Of a DNA stretch of 41,327 nt, positions 16,044 through 29,687 are shown in pieces (the stretch's first letter is position 1; every line of letters begins with the position of its first letter). The notes beneath the pieces are model-generated. The model saw only the letters and a program-made list of their open reading frames with translations, was not told the DNA's origin and did no database searches. This DNA is from an uncultured Pseudomonadota bacterium (GTDB taxonomy: Bacteria; Pseudomonadota; Gammaproteobacteria; Burkholderiales; SG8-41), in assembly GCA_946885605.1 (NCBI GenBank), contig CAMPGR010000018.1, positions 1 to 41,327 on the forward strand, in the 5' to 3' direction. The position numbers were made by a program, and so were the translations under genes.

Positions 16044-16618
16044 GGCGTCACCGTCCAGCGATACCAGTCGGATGCGATGTTCCACTCGCGTGAGCCGAGC
16101 GCCGTGAGATTGAACGGCTTGGGCAACTGCGAAGTGTCGAGCCTCATGCGGACGCCCGCGACGTAGGTCGTGTCCCTCCGCAGGGTCCCCGGCCCGAGCT
16201 CCGTGTGCCGGCGCACCCGGCTCAGGACTTCGAGCGCGTCCGCAAGCGTCGCAAAATTCTGGTAAAGGCTACCCGTGCCGACGCGATACTGACGCGTGAG
16301 GGCATTGTACGAAAGCCGGTACTGATGCTGGCTTTCGACGATCTTCTCGTTGAACCAGTACCAGCGCGGGCGAATCAGCTCGAATTCGAGCAGGAAATAG
16401 AGCGAAACGCCTTTGCTCAACACGTCCTCGAGCGGCGGGGTGAGGGCGATGGAAAAGTCCGCTTCGAGGACGTAGCCGTCCTCCGCCAGCGCGAGGCTTG
16501 CGCGCTTCACTTCGATGTCGGCGCGCGCGGACAGCGCGAAGCCGAGCGCGAGACACAACAGCGCCAGCGCTGCCAATACGCTAGTTCTTCTGCAGCAGCG
16601 CGTAGAAGAAGCCGTCAT
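16040..16618 (-). CDS. DUF4390 exported protein
   Basis: 192 aa with an N-terminal signal peptide: a basic n-region with two arginines, a leucine/alanine-rich core and an ARA cleavage context at about residue 33, giving a mature protein starting DIEVKRASLAL. The rest resembles DUF4390, a family found almost only next to ntrY in Betaproteobacteria. The function is unknown; location and co-occurrence suggest a periplasmic partner of the NtrY sensor domain. The ATG at 16618 lies 38 nt inside the 3' end of rsmB, and the stop overlaps the ntrY ATG by 4 nt. No strong ribosome site is visible, consistent with coupling to rsmB translation. A TTG just after the rsmB stop is a less likely alternative start because it would remove the basic n-region. 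Confidence 0.82.
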   Translation of the reverse strand: MTASSTRCCRRTSVLAALALLCLALGFALSARADIEVKRASLALAEDGYVLEADFSIALTPPLEDVLSKGVSLYFLLEFELIRPRWYWFNEKIVESQHQYRLSYNALTRQYRVGTGSLYQNFATLADALEVLSRVRRHTELGPGTLRRDTTYVAGVRMRLDTSQLPKPFNLTALGSREWNIASDWYRWTVTP

Positions 16619-17864
16619 GCCGTTCGTCCGGAAGAATCTGGCCCAGGGGCTCTTCTCGATGGGTCTCGTCCCCCGGGAGTGTCAGGCGGTGCGCCTCGCG
16701 GTGGGATTCCAGGAAGCGCTCGACCTGTAGCGCGTTTTCTTCGTGGAACACCGAGCACGTTGCGTACAGCAATTTACCACCACTGCTCAGCAACTGCCAC
16801 AACGCGTCCAGTATGCGCGTCTGGCTCGCGGAGAACTGTGCGATATCTCCCGGTCGGCGCAACCACTTGATATCGGGATGGCGCCGCACCACCCCCGAAG
16901 CGGAGCATGGCACGTCGGCGAGTATGCGGTCGAATGTCTGCCCGTCCCACCAGGCGTCTGGCACCGCGGCATCCCCGCATACGATGTGTGCGCTCAAACC
17001 GAGACGCTCGAGATTGGCGCGCACGCGTTCGAGACGAAAGGAATCGATATCGAGCGCCGAGAGCCGGATGTCGGCCAGCTCGAGCATGTGCGCCGTCTTG
17101 CCGCCCGGTGCGGCGCACGCATCGAGCACGGACTGGCCGGGATGAAGGTCGATGAGCTGCGCCGCACGTTGCGCGGCCGCGTCCTGAACCGAAACGAGCC
17201 CTTCCGCAAAGCCGGGCAGCTCGGACACTGGGCGCGGCCGTTCGAGGATCACTGCGCCTTCGGGAGTCGTCTCAGCGGCGATGCCGACCGCATGAAGCTG
17301 CGCCAGGTACGCCTGGGGCGTGGTACGGCGCCGGTTGACGCGCAAGGTCATGGGCGGATGCAGGTTGCCCGTTTCCAGTATTGCGGCGTGGCGGTTCGGG
17401 TACTGCTGCCGCAGCCTGTCGATCCACCACTGAGGATAGGAAAACCGCCCCACATCCGAACGTCGCGCGTGGGCGCGCAGCGCGGCACGCCGACGTATAA
17501 AATTGCGCAGCACGGCATTCACGAGCCCCTTCGCCGCGCCACGGTTGATCCGTGCGCAGGCCCGCACCGCCTGGTCGACCACGGTGTGTTCCGCCGCGCG
17601 CGTGCATTCCAGTTGGTAGAGCGCCACGCGAAGCAGGCTCGCGAGCTGCTCGTCGCGGACAGGCTTGTGCAGGAGCGCGTCGAGCAGCGCGTCGAGATAA
17701 CCGAGAAAGCGGAGCGTCCCGAAACTCAGTTCCTGGATCAGCGCCCGCTGTTGCGCGGAGAGCGCGGGGTGCGCCTGCCTGAGCGCGAGCAGTGCCGCCT
17801 CGAGGCTTCGTCCGCCGCGCACTCGCAGCACCGCTTCGCTGGCGAGAAGTTGCGCCTCTTCCAT
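16581..17864 (-). CDS. rsmB: 16S rRNA (cytosine967-C5)-methyltransferase
   Basis: Methylates C967 of 16S rRNA using S-adenosylmethionine. 427 aa, normal. An N-terminal NusB-like RNA-binding domain (about 1-130, with AKGLVNAVLRNF) is followed by the Rossmann methyltransferase. That part has the SAM motif VLDACAAPGGKTAHMLEL (about 246-263) and the two catalytic cysteines of the RsmB/Nop2 family, Cys320 in DVPCSASG and Cys370 in YATCSV. It begins 6 nt behind fmt and overlaps the DUF4390 gene by 38 nt, indicating a tight operon. Confidence 0.96.
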   Translation of the reverse strand: MEEAQLLASEAVLRVRGGRSLEAALLALRQAHPALSAQQRALIQELSFGTLRFLGYLDALLDALLHKPVRDEQLASLLRVALYQLECTRAAEHTVVDQAVRACARINRGAAKGLVNAVLRNFIRRRAALRAHARRSDVGRFSYPQWWIDRLRQQYPNRHAAILETGNLHPPMTLRVNRRRTTPQAYLAQLHAVGIAAETTPEGAVILERPRPVSELPGFAEGLVSVQDAAAQRAAQLIDLHPGQSVLDACAAPGGKTAHMLELADIRLSALDIDSFRLERVRANLERLGLSAHIVCGDAAVPDAWWDGQTFDRILADVPCSASGVVRRHPDIKWLRRPGDIAQFSASQTRILDALWQLLSSGGKLLYATCSVFHEENALQVERFLESHREAHRLTLPGDETHREEPLGQILPDERHDGFFYALLQKN

Positions 17865-17870
17865 CGCTCG

Positions 17871-18785
17871 TCAGCCGAGCCGTGTGCCGCGCTCGACGGG
17901 GCATCCGGCGAGGAAGGCGTGCGCGGGCAGCCGCTTGCCTCCCGCACGCTGCATTTCGGTGAGGCGCAGTGCATCGTGACCACACGCGACCAGAACGCCC
18001 TGACGGTCGACGTCGAGCACGGCGCCTTGTGCGCCCGACGCGCCGCTTACCACTGCAGCGCGCCAGACCTTCAGCATGTCGCCCGCAAGGAACGTAAACG
18101 CGCCCGGATCCGGATCGAAGGCGCGCACCTGCCGTTCGATCGACGCAGCGGCTCGCGACCAATCGATGCGCGCCTCCTCTTTCGTAATCTTCGCAGCATA
18201 TGTCGCGCCGACGGCGCCCTGCGGCCGCGGAGTACGCGGTGAAGCAAGCGCTTCGACGATGAGGCGGGCACCAAGCGCCGCGAGCCGTTCGTGCAACGTG
18301 CCGGCCGTGTCGTCGGGCGCTATGGGAACCGCCTCCTGCAGAAGGATGGGGCCGGTATCCAGCCCCTCCTCCATTTGCATGATGCTGATGCCGGTGGTTG
18401 CATCGCCCGCGATGAGCGCGCGCTGGATGGGCGCGGCGCCGCGCCAGCGCGGCAAGAGCGAGGCATGAATATTGAGGCAGCCCATGCGCGGTAAGGTGAG
18501 GATCGTTTTCGGGATGAGGAGCCCGTAGGCCGCAACGACCATTACGTCCGGGCTCTCCTGCGCAATGGTATCGACAACGGCTTGGTCGCGTAGCGAGACG
18601 GGCTGCAACACCGGCAGACTACGCTGCTCGGCAAGAGCCTTCACCGGCGAGGGCCGGACGCGGCGCCCGCGCCCCGCCCCACGGTCGGGCTGCGTCAGCA
18701 CCAGCGGCACGCGGTGCCCCGCGTCGAGCAGGGCCCGCAGTGCGACTTCGGCAAAACGCGGGGTGCCGGCAAAAACGATGTCCAT
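17871..18785 (-). CDS. fmt: Methionyl-tRNA formyltransferase
   Basis: Formylates initiator Met-tRNA using 10-formyl-tetrahydrofolate. 304 aa, typical. The N-terminus DIVFAGTPRFAEVALRALL, the catalytic segment NIHASLLPRWRGAAPIQRAL with its Asn/His pair, and the aspartate in MEEGLDTGPIL are present; the C-terminal tRNA-binding domain is complete. The ATG at 18785 is used; the preceding in-frame TTG is less likely. It is paired with def 52 bp upstream, the usual formylation/deformylation gene pair. Confidence 0.95.
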   Translation of the reverse strand: MDIVFAGTPRFAEVALRALLDAGHRVPLVLTQPDRGAGRGRRVRPSPVKALAEQRSLPVLQPVSLRDQAVVDTIAQESPDVMVVAAYGLLIPKTILTLPRMGCLNIHASLLPRWRGAAPIQRALIAGDATTGISIMQMEEGLDTGPILLQEAVPIAPDDTAGTLHERLAALGARLIVEALASPRTPRPQGAVGATYAAKITKEEARIDWSRAAASIERQVRAFDPDPGAFTFLAGDMLKVWRAAVVSGASGAQGAVLDVDRQGVLVACGHDALRLTEMQRAGGKRLPAHAFLAGCPVERGTRLG

Positions 18786-18837
18786 CAATGTTTCCGCGTT
18801 CCAGGGCGCGCTGAGCCGAGGCGCCGCCTGCCCCGCG

Positions 18838-19341
18838 TCACATTGCGTGCCGCATCTGTTTCTTGAGCTTGGAAAGTATGCGCTGCTGTTTCAGGCGCGA
18901 CAGGCGCTCGATGAAGATCTTACCGTCGAGGTGATCGATCTCGTGCTGGATGCAAACCGCGAGCAGATCTTCAGCCTCGAGCGTGTACGGTTCGCCTCTA
19001 GCGTCCAGAGCGCGCACTCTAACCTTTTGAGCGCGCTGAACTTTTTCGTAGATTCCGGGAACGGACAGGCAACCCTCCTCCCATTCCGCTTCGCCGCTTT
19101 TCTCGAGAATCTCCGGGTTGATAAACGTGCGTAATTCGTCGCGCGTGTCAGAAATATCGATTACGATTATGCGCCGATGAACGTCCACCTGGGTCGCGGC
19201 GAGCCCAATACCGGGTGCCGCGTACATGGTCTCGGCCATGTCGCTGATCAGCCGACGAACCTCTTCGTCCACCCGCTCGACTTTGGTGGCGACTTTGTGG
19301 AGGCGCGGGTCAGGATACTTGAGAACAGGCAATAGTGCCAT
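18838..19341 (-). CDS. def: Peptide deformylase
   Basis: Removes the N-formyl group from nascent proteins. 167 aa. All three metal-site motifs are intact: GIGLAATQ (44-51), EGCLS with metal ligand Cys91, and QHEIDHLDG with His133, Glu134 and His137. It is the first gene of the minus-strand run def-fmt-rsmB-DUF4390-ntrY-ntrX and is divergent from the LysM protein gene across 87 bp. Confidence 0.96.
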   Translation of the reverse strand: MALLPVLKYPDPRLHKVATKVERVDEEVRRLISDMAETMYAAPGIGLAATQVDVHRRIIVIDISDTRDELRTFINPEILEKSGEAEWEEGCLSVPGIYEKVQRAQKVRVRALDARGEPYTLEAEDLLAVCIQHEIDHLDGKIFIERLSRLKQQRILSKLKKQMRHAM

Positions 19342-19428
19342 AAAAAGCTTGCGAATCTAAAGAACTAGCCTCAAAATTTAAACCAATACCTAACATTGTG
19401 CTGAGAAGCGGGAAATAAGGGGGGCACC
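19342..19428. promoter_or_regulatory. Divergent def / LysM-gene promoter region
   Basis: An AT-rich 87-bp gap between divergent genes must hold the start signals of both, unless they lie inside genes. At its right end an AAGGGGGG ribosome site serves the LysM gene. I could not assign -35/-10 pairs with confidence. Confidence 0.4.
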
Positions 19429-20574
19429 ATGCAAAAGATAATTATATCGCTGATTTTGCTGTTGACTTCCGGAGCGAGCGCATTTGCCGCAAGCAGCGCA
19501 GACCTTCGGGATAACGCCCCCGACACGTATACCGTCATCCGCGGCGACACTCTCTGGGACATTTCCGCACGGTTTCTAAAGGAGCCGTGGCGCTGGCCCG
19601 AAATCTGGAAGATGAACCAGGAGCAGATCAGGAACCCGCATTTGATCTACCCGGGGGATGTGATCGTGCTGGATCGCACCGGGCGGGATGTGCAGTTGCG
19701 GATCTCGCGTGCGGAAACAGTGCGGCTCTCGCCCAAGGTCCGGGTGGAGCCTCTCGTGGCGAAGGCGGTTCCCACCATTTCTCCTTCTGACATCGAGCCC
19801 TTCCTGTCGAAGCCGCTCGTCGTCGGCGCCAACGAGCTCGACAGTGCGGCACGCATCGTTGCGACCGACGAGGACCGCGTTGCGCTCGGGGCGGGCGATG
19901 TGGCCTACGTCGAAGGGATCAGCAAGGAGCAGGGAGCCGTGTGGTCGATCTACCGGCGCGGAGATCCGCTCATCGATCCCGAGACCGAGCAGACCCTCGG
20001 CTACCTGGCGATTTATATCGGCGAAGCGCAGGTGCGCCATTTCGGCGACGTGAGCAAGATCGAAATCACCCGTTCGGCGCAGGAAATCTATAGCGGCGAT
20101 CGCCTGTTGCCGGCCTCCAAGGAAGTCCCCGTCTTCTCTTACGTGCCGCGCGCGCCGCAGAAACCGGTCAAGGGCCGTATCGTGTTCACCTACGGCAATC
20201 TGGTGGAGACCGGACCGAAGTCGATCGTCGCGCTTTCGAAGGGCAGCGCAGACGGCCTGGAGGTGGGTCATGTGCTTGCGATCTACCGCGCCCAGCCGGG
20301 AGCACGCTACGCGCTGCGCACCTCTCCGCTGTGGGGCCGCACCGGCCCCGCCGGCGACGACAGTCCGCGGGCTTACTATAGCGAGCAGCTCACGCCGCGC
20401 GACGCTGCGCTCTATCCGGAACGTCGGAAGATCACCGAACTCGATCTTGCGAAGTTCCCCAGCGAGCGCTACGGGCTGCTCATGGTGTTTCGCACGTTCG
20501 ACCGCGCCTCGTTCGCGCTCGTCATGGAAGCGTCGCGCCAGGTGAGCCTGAACGACATCGTCGCGAACCCTTGA
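19429..20574 (+). CDS. Secreted LysM-domain protein
   Basis: 381 aa with a signal peptide (about residues 1-20, hydrophobic core IIISLILLLTSGASAFA) and one LysM peptidoglycan-binding domain at about 34-83 (YTVIRGDTLWDISARFL ... IYPGDVIVL). The long remainder has no recognisable enzymatic motif. Proteins of this kind precede dprA in many Beta- and Gammaproteobacteria; they are thought to act at the cell wall, but no precise role is known. The ATG has a strong purine-rich site at good spacing. It is 50 bp ahead of dprA on the same strand. Confidence 0.9.
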   Translation: MQKIIISLILLLTSGASAFAASSADLRDNAPDTYTVIRGDTLWDISARFLKEPWRWPEIWKMNQEQIRNPHLIYPGDVIVLDRTGRDVQLRISRAETVRLSPKVRVEPLVAKAVPTISPSDIEPFLSKPLVVGANELDSAARIVATDEDRVALGAGDVAYVEGISKEQGAVWSIYRRGDPLIDPETEQTLGYLAIYIGEAQVRHFGDVSKIEITRSAQEIYSGDRLLPASKEVPVFSYVPRAPQKPVKGRIVFTYGNLVETGPKSIVALSKGSADGLEVGHVLAIYRAQPGARYALRTSPLWGRTGPAGDDSPRAYYSEQLTPRDAALYPERRKITELDLAKFPSERYGLLMVFRTFDRASFALVMEASRQVSLNDIVANP

Positions 20575-20624
20575 CCGGCTGAAGGCGGCACACGGCGCCG
20601 TTCGGTAAGAGGCCGCACGCCGCC

Positions 20625-21704
20625 ATGGGGCTCGACAGGGAACTCGAGCCTTGGCTGCGGCTGAGCCTCCTACCCGGACTCGGCGATGAAAGTTTCCGTC
20701 GGCTGCTGATCGCCTTTAGGTCGCCCGACCAGATCCTCGCGGCCTCGCACCGCGAGTTGAGCAGGGTCGTTCCGGCAAAGCTTGCGAGCCGGATTCTCGA
20801 CGCTGGAGCACGGGAAAGCCTCGAGCGCGTGGCCACCTGGCTGCAGGACCCCTCGAACTCGGTTATTACGCTAAGCGACGCGCGTTACCCGCAATCCCTG
20901 CTGCAGATCCCCGATCCCCCGCCGGTACTTTACGTCAAGGGTCGCGCCGATCTCTTGAACGTTCCCGCGCTCGCCGTGGTGGGAAGCCGCCATGCCACGC
21001 CACAAGGCGCGGCGCTCGCGGAATCATTTGCCACATCGCTGAGCGACGCGGGGCTCACCATCGTGAGTGGGCTCGCGCTCGGCATCGACGCCGCCGCGCA
21101 CCGTGGCGGGCTCGCCGCGCGCTCCAGCAGCATTGCCGTCGTCGGCACAGGGCTCGACATCGTGTATCCCGCTCGCAATCGCGCACTGGCGCACGACCTT
21201 GCCGAGCGCGGCGCGCTCGTCTCGGAGTTTCCGCTGGGCACCGGGCCGATCGCCGGAAACTTCCCGCGCCGTAATCGCCTGATCAGCGGGCTCGCGCGCG
21301 GGTGCCTGGTCATCGAAGCGGCGGCGCAAAGCGGGTCGCTCATCACCGCGCGCCTTGCGAACGAGCAGGGAAGGGAAGTCTTCGCGGTTCCGGGCTCGGT
21401 TCATTCGCCGCTCTCTAAGGGTTGCCACGAGCTGATCAAGCAGGGTGCCAAGCTCGTTGAAAGCGCGCGCGACGTGCTCGAGGAATTGCATCTTCCGGTG
21501 CCGTCCCCCACAGCGCCGGGACCCAGCACGCAGCCGCGGGAAGATGCGCTCCTCGAACACCTCGGATTCGACCCGTGCGATATCGACACGCTTGCGGCGC
21601 GGAGCGGGCTCCCGAGCGATGCGGTTTCCGCGCTGCTCACTCAACTCGAGATCGACGGGCGGGTCGCTGCGATGCCGGGCGGGAAATATCAGCGGCTGCG
21701 TTAG
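20625..21704 (+). CDS. dprA: DNA processing protein DprA
   Basis: Binds incoming single-stranded DNA and loads RecA during natural transformation. 359 aa. An N-terminal helix-hairpin/SAM-like region (LRLSLLPGLGDESFRRLL) precedes the Rossmann-like core with AVVGSRHATPQG, SGLALGIDAAAHRGGL, GTGLDIVYPARN and PRRNRLISGLARG. The C-terminal winged-helix domain (about 300-356) is present. The ATG at 20625 is the best start, though its ribosome site (AAGAGG) is rather distant. In many relatives dprA is followed by smg (DUF494) and a topoisomerase gene; here smg is absent. Competence genes other than dprA are not in the window. Confidence 0.95.
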   Translation: MGLDRELEPWLRLSLLPGLGDESFRRLLIAFRSPDQILAASHRELSRVVPAKLASRILDAGARESLERVATWLQDPSNSVITLSDARYPQSLLQIPDPPPVLYVKGRADLLNVPALAVVGSRHATPQGAALAESFATSLSDAGLTIVSGLALGIDAAAHRGGLAARSSSIAVVGTGLDIVYPARNRALAHDLAERGALVSEFPLGTGPIAGNFPRRNRLISGLARGCLVIEAAAQSGSLITARLANEQGREVFAVPGSVHSPLSKGCHELIKQGAKLVESARDVLEELHLPVPSPTAPGPSTQPREDALLEHLGFDPCDIDTLAARSGLPSDAVSALLTQLEIDGRVAAMPGGKYQRLR

Positions 21705-21861
21705 CGGCCGCAAGTATTTCGCGCATAGAGCTTTTTTTGAGTTGCGGATTTCGCGCTTGCACTTCAAAGTCTTTGTTCTTATCATCCTCGGCTCCTTTTC
21801 GTCCGCGTCGCGCCGGTGAAGCGCGGGGCGGCGTTCTCTTTTTCGCAAAACCCGCGCGCCC
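21705..21861. other. dprA-topB intergenic gap
   Basis: 157 bp. It contains a 7-bp stem with one wobble pair overlapping the end of dprA, a T-run at about 21732-21738 too far from it to be a canonical terminator, and a promoter candidate at 21757-21785. There is no room for smg (DUF494, about 150 codons), which often lies at this position. Confidence 0.5.
21757..21785 (+). promoter_or_regulatory. Promoter candidate for topB
   Basis: TTGCAC (21757-21762), 17 nt, TATCAT (21780-21785). The -10 matches 5 of 6 positions and the -35 only 3 of 6. The segment is locally AT-rich. Confidence 0.35.
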
Positions 21862-26870
<5,009 letters not shown>

Positions 26871-27980
26871 CTAAATGCGCATCGGCATAACCACGTATTT
26901 GAACTCCTTGCGCTCCGGCACCGTCATCAGCATGCTGCTGTTGGCGTCCCCGAACGCGCATTCCACCGCCGGCTCGTGCACGTTGTTCAGCACGTCTAGG
27001 AGGTAATTGATGTTGAAGCCGACGTCGAGCGGTTCTCCGTTGTAACTCACTTCCAGCTCCTCCTGTGCTTCCTCCTGCTCGTTGTTGGTGCACGATATCC
27101 TGAGGCTATTGTCGGTGAGCATCCAGCGCACGCCGCGAAACTTCTCGTTGGAGAGAATCGCCGCCCGCTGCAGGGCCTGCAGCAGGACCACGCGGTCGAG
27201 CGAGATGCGTTTCTCATAATTCAGCGGGATCACCCGCGTATAGTCGGGAAACTTCCCGTCGATCAGCTTGGTGATGAGTTCGATGCTGCCGAAGCGGAAC
27301 TTCGCCTGCGTCGCGTGGATGTCGACCTCCACCGGGGCATCGCTCGCCTCCAGAAGCTTCCCCAACTCGAGCACCGCCTTGCGCGGGAGGATCACTTCGG
27401 CCTTCTGCTGCTGAGGCGCTATTTCACCGCCGATGTAGCTCAGGCGGTGACCGTCGGTCGCGACGAGCTTGATACGGTCTTCCTCGAGTACGAGCAGCAA
27501 CCCGTTTAGGTAATAGCGGATGTCCTGCTGCGCCATCGAATACTGCACGAGCGCCAAGAGCTCGCGCAATTCGCCCTGCTCGAGCCGCACGCTCGCAAGT
27601 GCCGCACCGGGCTCGGCCAGCGTGGGAAAGTCGTTCGCGGGCAGCGTCTGCAGATTGAAGCGGCTCTTGCCGGCCCGAACCTGGAGGCGGCTGTTCTGCA
27701 GATCGAGGGTCGCCTCGGATCCGTCCGGCAGCGCGCGCAGGATATCCTGCAGCTTGCGCGCAGACACCGTAAAGGCCACTTCTTCGCCGCCGCTTTCGAG
27801 CTCTTCGCACGTGGTGGAAACCTGGATTTCGAGGTCGGTCGCGATAAGCTTGAGCTCGCGCTGGTTTCTACGAATGAGGACGTTGGAAAGTATCGGCAGC
27901 GTGTGCCGTTTCTCCACGATGCCGCTCACCGCCTGCAACGGCTTAAGCAGCGCGTCGCGATTTATCTGGAAGAGCTTCAT
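26871..27980 (-). CDS. dnaN: DNA polymerase III subunit beta (sliding clamp)
   Basis: The ring-shaped processivity clamp. 369 aa; three repeated clamp folds span the whole length. The sequence shows typical beta-clamp segments such as LLKPLQAVSGIVEKRHTLPILSNVLI at the start (first 20 residues of that stretch most diagnostic) and the C-terminal YVVMPMRI, the conserved Met-Pro-Met-Arg end that helps form the partner-binding pocket. The ATG at 27980 lies next to an AT-rich stretch and has only a weak ribosome site. It is transcribed in the same direction as dnaA, 188 bp behind it, and ahead of gyrB. Confidence 0.97.
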   Translation of the reverse strand: MKLFQINRDALLKPLQAVSGIVEKRHTLPILSNVLIRRNQRELKLIATDLEIQVSTTCEELESGGEEVAFTVSARKLQDILRALPDGSEATLDLQNSRLQVRAGKSRFNLQTLPANDFPTLAEPGAALASVRLEQGELRELLALVQYSMAQQDIRYYLNGLLLVLEEDRIKLVATDGHRLSYIGGEIAPQQQKAEVILPRKAVLELGKLLEASDAPVEVDIHATQAKFRFGSIELITKLIDGKFPDYTRVIPLNYEKRISLDRVVLLQALQRAAILSNEKFRGVRWMLTDNSLRISCTNNEQEEAQEELEVSYNGEPLDVGFNINYLLDVLNNVHEPAVECAFGDANSSMLMTVPERKEFKYVVMPMRI

Positions 27981-28021
27981 AGATACTTATATTGGTAAGT
28001 TTAGTAGTGTGGGCAAGACGC

Positions 28022-28030
28022 TGTGCACAA
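28022..28030 (-). other. DnaA box, 8/9 match
   Basis: Minus strand TTGTGCACA; one mismatch to TTATNCACA. Confidence 0.5.
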
Positions 28031-28096
28031 GGCGGAATCGCGCGGCCAATCATGTACCTGACGGCTCGCGACGACGTGCGCATGTGCGGAACAGCG

Positions 28097-28105
28097 TGTG
28101 GACAA
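28097..28105 (-). other. DnaA box, 8/9 match
   Basis: Minus strand TTGTCCACA; one mismatch to TTATCCACA. Confidence 0.55.
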
Positions 28106-28143
28106 AATGTGAACGGTTTTCGCCGGCACATTGAAAACGGCGG

Positions 28144-28152
28144 ATATCCACA
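28144..28152 (+). other. DnaA box, 8/9 match
   Basis: Plus strand ATATCCACA; one mismatch to TTATCCACA. It lies 16 nt from the end of dnaA. Confidence 0.55.
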
Positions 28153-28168
28153 AACGTTCCCCACATGA

Positions 28169-29497
28169 TCAACCGCGCAGCACCTTGAGCAGCGAGTTGA
28201 TGTCGCGTGTCACGTCGCTGTTCGTGTTGCGCAGGGATGCGACCTTTCTGCACGCGTGGAGCACCGTGGTGTGATCGCGCCCGCCGAAGGCCTCGCCGAT
28301 GTCCGGCAAGCTCATGTGCGTCAATTCCTTGGCGAGCGCCATCGCGATCTGGCGCGGCCGCGCCACGTTGCGGCTGCGCTTCTTGGAGTACATCTCCGAG
28401 ACTTTGATCTTGTAATAGTCGGCCACGGTCTTCTGGATGTTCTCGATGGAAACCTGGCGGCTCTGTATGGCAAGGAGATCGCGCAGCGCATCCCGGCACA
28501 GATCGACGGAAATTTCCTGTCCGGAAAATCTCGCGTAGGCGAGAACCCGCTTCAAGCCCCCTTCGAGTTCCCGCACGTTGGACTGTATGTGCTTCGCCAG
28601 GAAGAACGCTACCGGCTCGTCCAGACTGAGCGACTCGGCCTCGGCCTTCTTCAGGAGAATTGCAACGCGCATTTCGAGCTCCGGAGGCTCGACCGCCACC
28701 GTGAGCCCCCAGCCGAAGCGGGAAATCAGGCGATTCTCGATACCGGAGATTTCCTTCGGATAGGTATCGCAGGTGATGACCACCTGCTTGTGCGACTCGA
28801 TGAGCGCATTGAAGGCGTAGAAGAACTCTTCCTGCGTCCTGCTCTTGCCGCTGAAAAACTGGATGTCGTCGATCAGCAGCAGATCGAGCGAATGATAATA
28901 GCGCTTGAAATCGTCGAAAGCCTTGTGCTGGTATGCGCGCACGACGTCCGACACGTATTGCTCGGCGTGAATGTATCGGATCTTGCTCTCCGGTGCCCGG
29001 GCATGCAGCGCGTTTCCGATCGCCTGGATGAGATGGGTCTTGCCGAGCCCGACGCCGCCGTAGATGAAGAGCGGGTTGTATGCCGTACCCGGCCGCTCGG
29101 CCACCTGAGTCGCGGCGGCGCGCGCGAGTTCATTCGCCTTCCCGGTCACGAACGTCTCGAAGGTGAAGGCGGGATTGAGGCGCGAGATGTCGCGGTTGCT
29201 CAAACGCGGTGATGCCGGGGCTTCTGCAGGTGCCGGTGTCGCCGCTTCTGTGTGCGGCGATTTATCGGCAAGCAGCAGGCGGATCTCGACGGGGCGTTCG
29301 AAATGCCCGGCCGCGAGCGCGTGGATGCGCTCCAGAAATCTGTCCCGGATCCACTGCAGCACGAAGCGGTTCGGGGCGATGAGCGTAAGGACCGTTCCGT
29401 CGGCGCTGAACTTGAGCGGGCGGATCCAGGTTTGGAATTGTTGGGCCGGAAGTTCCTTCTCGAAGCGGGAGAGACAGTAACGCCAGAAGCTGTTCAT
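28169..29497 (-). CDS. dnaA: Chromosomal replication initiator protein DnaA
   Basis: Binds DnaA boxes and opens the origin. 442 aa. Domain I (about 1-75) begins [23 protein letters not shown] proline/alanine-rich linker follows. The AAA+ domain has Walker [10 protein letters not shown] (147-155) and Walker B LLLIDD (206-211) followed by IQFFSGK. The C-terminal domain IV carries the DnaA signature [15 protein letters not shown]. The ATG at 29497 is chosen from the family N-terminus MNSFW; upstream there is no clear Shine-Dalgarno site. A GTG further upstream is an unlikely alternative. A perfect DnaA box lies 80 nt upstream, suggesting autoregulation. Confidence 0.97.
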   Translation of the reverse strand: MNSFWRYCLSRFEKELPAQQFQTWIRPLKFSADGTVLTLIAPNRFVLQWIRDRFLERIHALAAGHFERPVEIRLLLADKSPHTEAATPAPAEAPASPRLSNRDISRLNPAFTFETFVTGKANELARAAATQVAERPGTAYNPLFIYGGVGLGKTHLIQAIGNALHARAPESKIRYIHAEQYVSDVVRAYQHKAFDDFKRYYHSLDLLLIDDIQFFSGKSRTQEEFFYAFNALIESHKQVVITCDTYPKEISGIENRLISRFGWGLTVAVEPPELEMRVAILLKKAEAESLSLDEPVAFFLAKHIQSNVRELEGGLKRVLAYARFSGQEISVDLCRDALRDLLAIQSRQVSIENIQKTVADYYKIKVSEMYSKKRSRNVARPRQIAMALAKELTHMSLPDIGEAFGGRDHTTVLHACRKVASLRNTNSDVTRDINSLLKVLRG

Positions 29498-29576
29498 TTG
29501 AGGCGATAGGGAAGTTATTGTTCGCCCGGTGGCAGGGAGCAAAAACACATTGCAATTTTAACGTTTTCGGCACGAG

Positions 29577-29585
29577 TTATCCACA
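29577..29585 (+). promoter_or_regulatory. Perfect DnaA box in the dnaA-rpmH intergenic region
   Basis: TTATCCACA, exact consensus. It lies between divergent dnaA and rpmH, in the expected dnaA promoter area, so it may repress dnaA, contribute to the origin, or both. Confidence 0.75.
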
Positions 29586-29620
29586 ACAATCACCGCCATC
29601 CGGACGCTTGAGCCGACGAT

Positions 29621-29650
29621 TTGACACAACGTGGTCAGACGCGTTGTAAT
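29621..29650 (+). promoter_or_regulatory. rpmH promoter
   Basis: TTGACA (29621-29626), 18 nt, TGTAAT (29645-29650), followed 37 nt later by the rpmH ATG. The -35 is perfect and the -10 matches 5 of 6. It is a strong candidate for driving rpmH-rnpA-yidC and perhaps genes beyond. Confidence 0.7.
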
Positions 29651-29687
29651 AACGGGTTTTTTCTGGTCAGCGGAAGACAGGCCGCCA

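Larger units (their letters stand above)
27981..28168. other. Candidate replication origin (dnaA-dnaN intergenic region)
   Basis: 188 bp between dnaA and dnaN. It holds three 9-mers matching the DnaA box TTATNCACA at 8 of 9 positions (28022-28030 minus, 28097-28105 minus, 28144-28152 plus), a poorer 7/9 site at 28157-28165, and an AT-rich stretch at 27981-28006 (20 of 26 A or T) that could act as the unwinding element. Its location amid dnaA, dnaN, gyrB, rpmH and parAB fits an origin. Whether replication starts here, in the dnaA-rpmH gap, or uses both is not settled by sequence alone. Confidence 0.55.

Noticed and set aside
21700..21738. Possible intrinsic terminator after dprA (GC-rich stem, then T-run)
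   Set aside because: About 20 nt separate the stem from the T-run and the stem overlaps the dprA stop, so the layout is not that of a working terminator.
28157..28165. TTCCCCACA as a further DnaA box
   Set aside because: Two mismatches to TTATCCACA at conserved positions; kept only as a poor site in the origin description.
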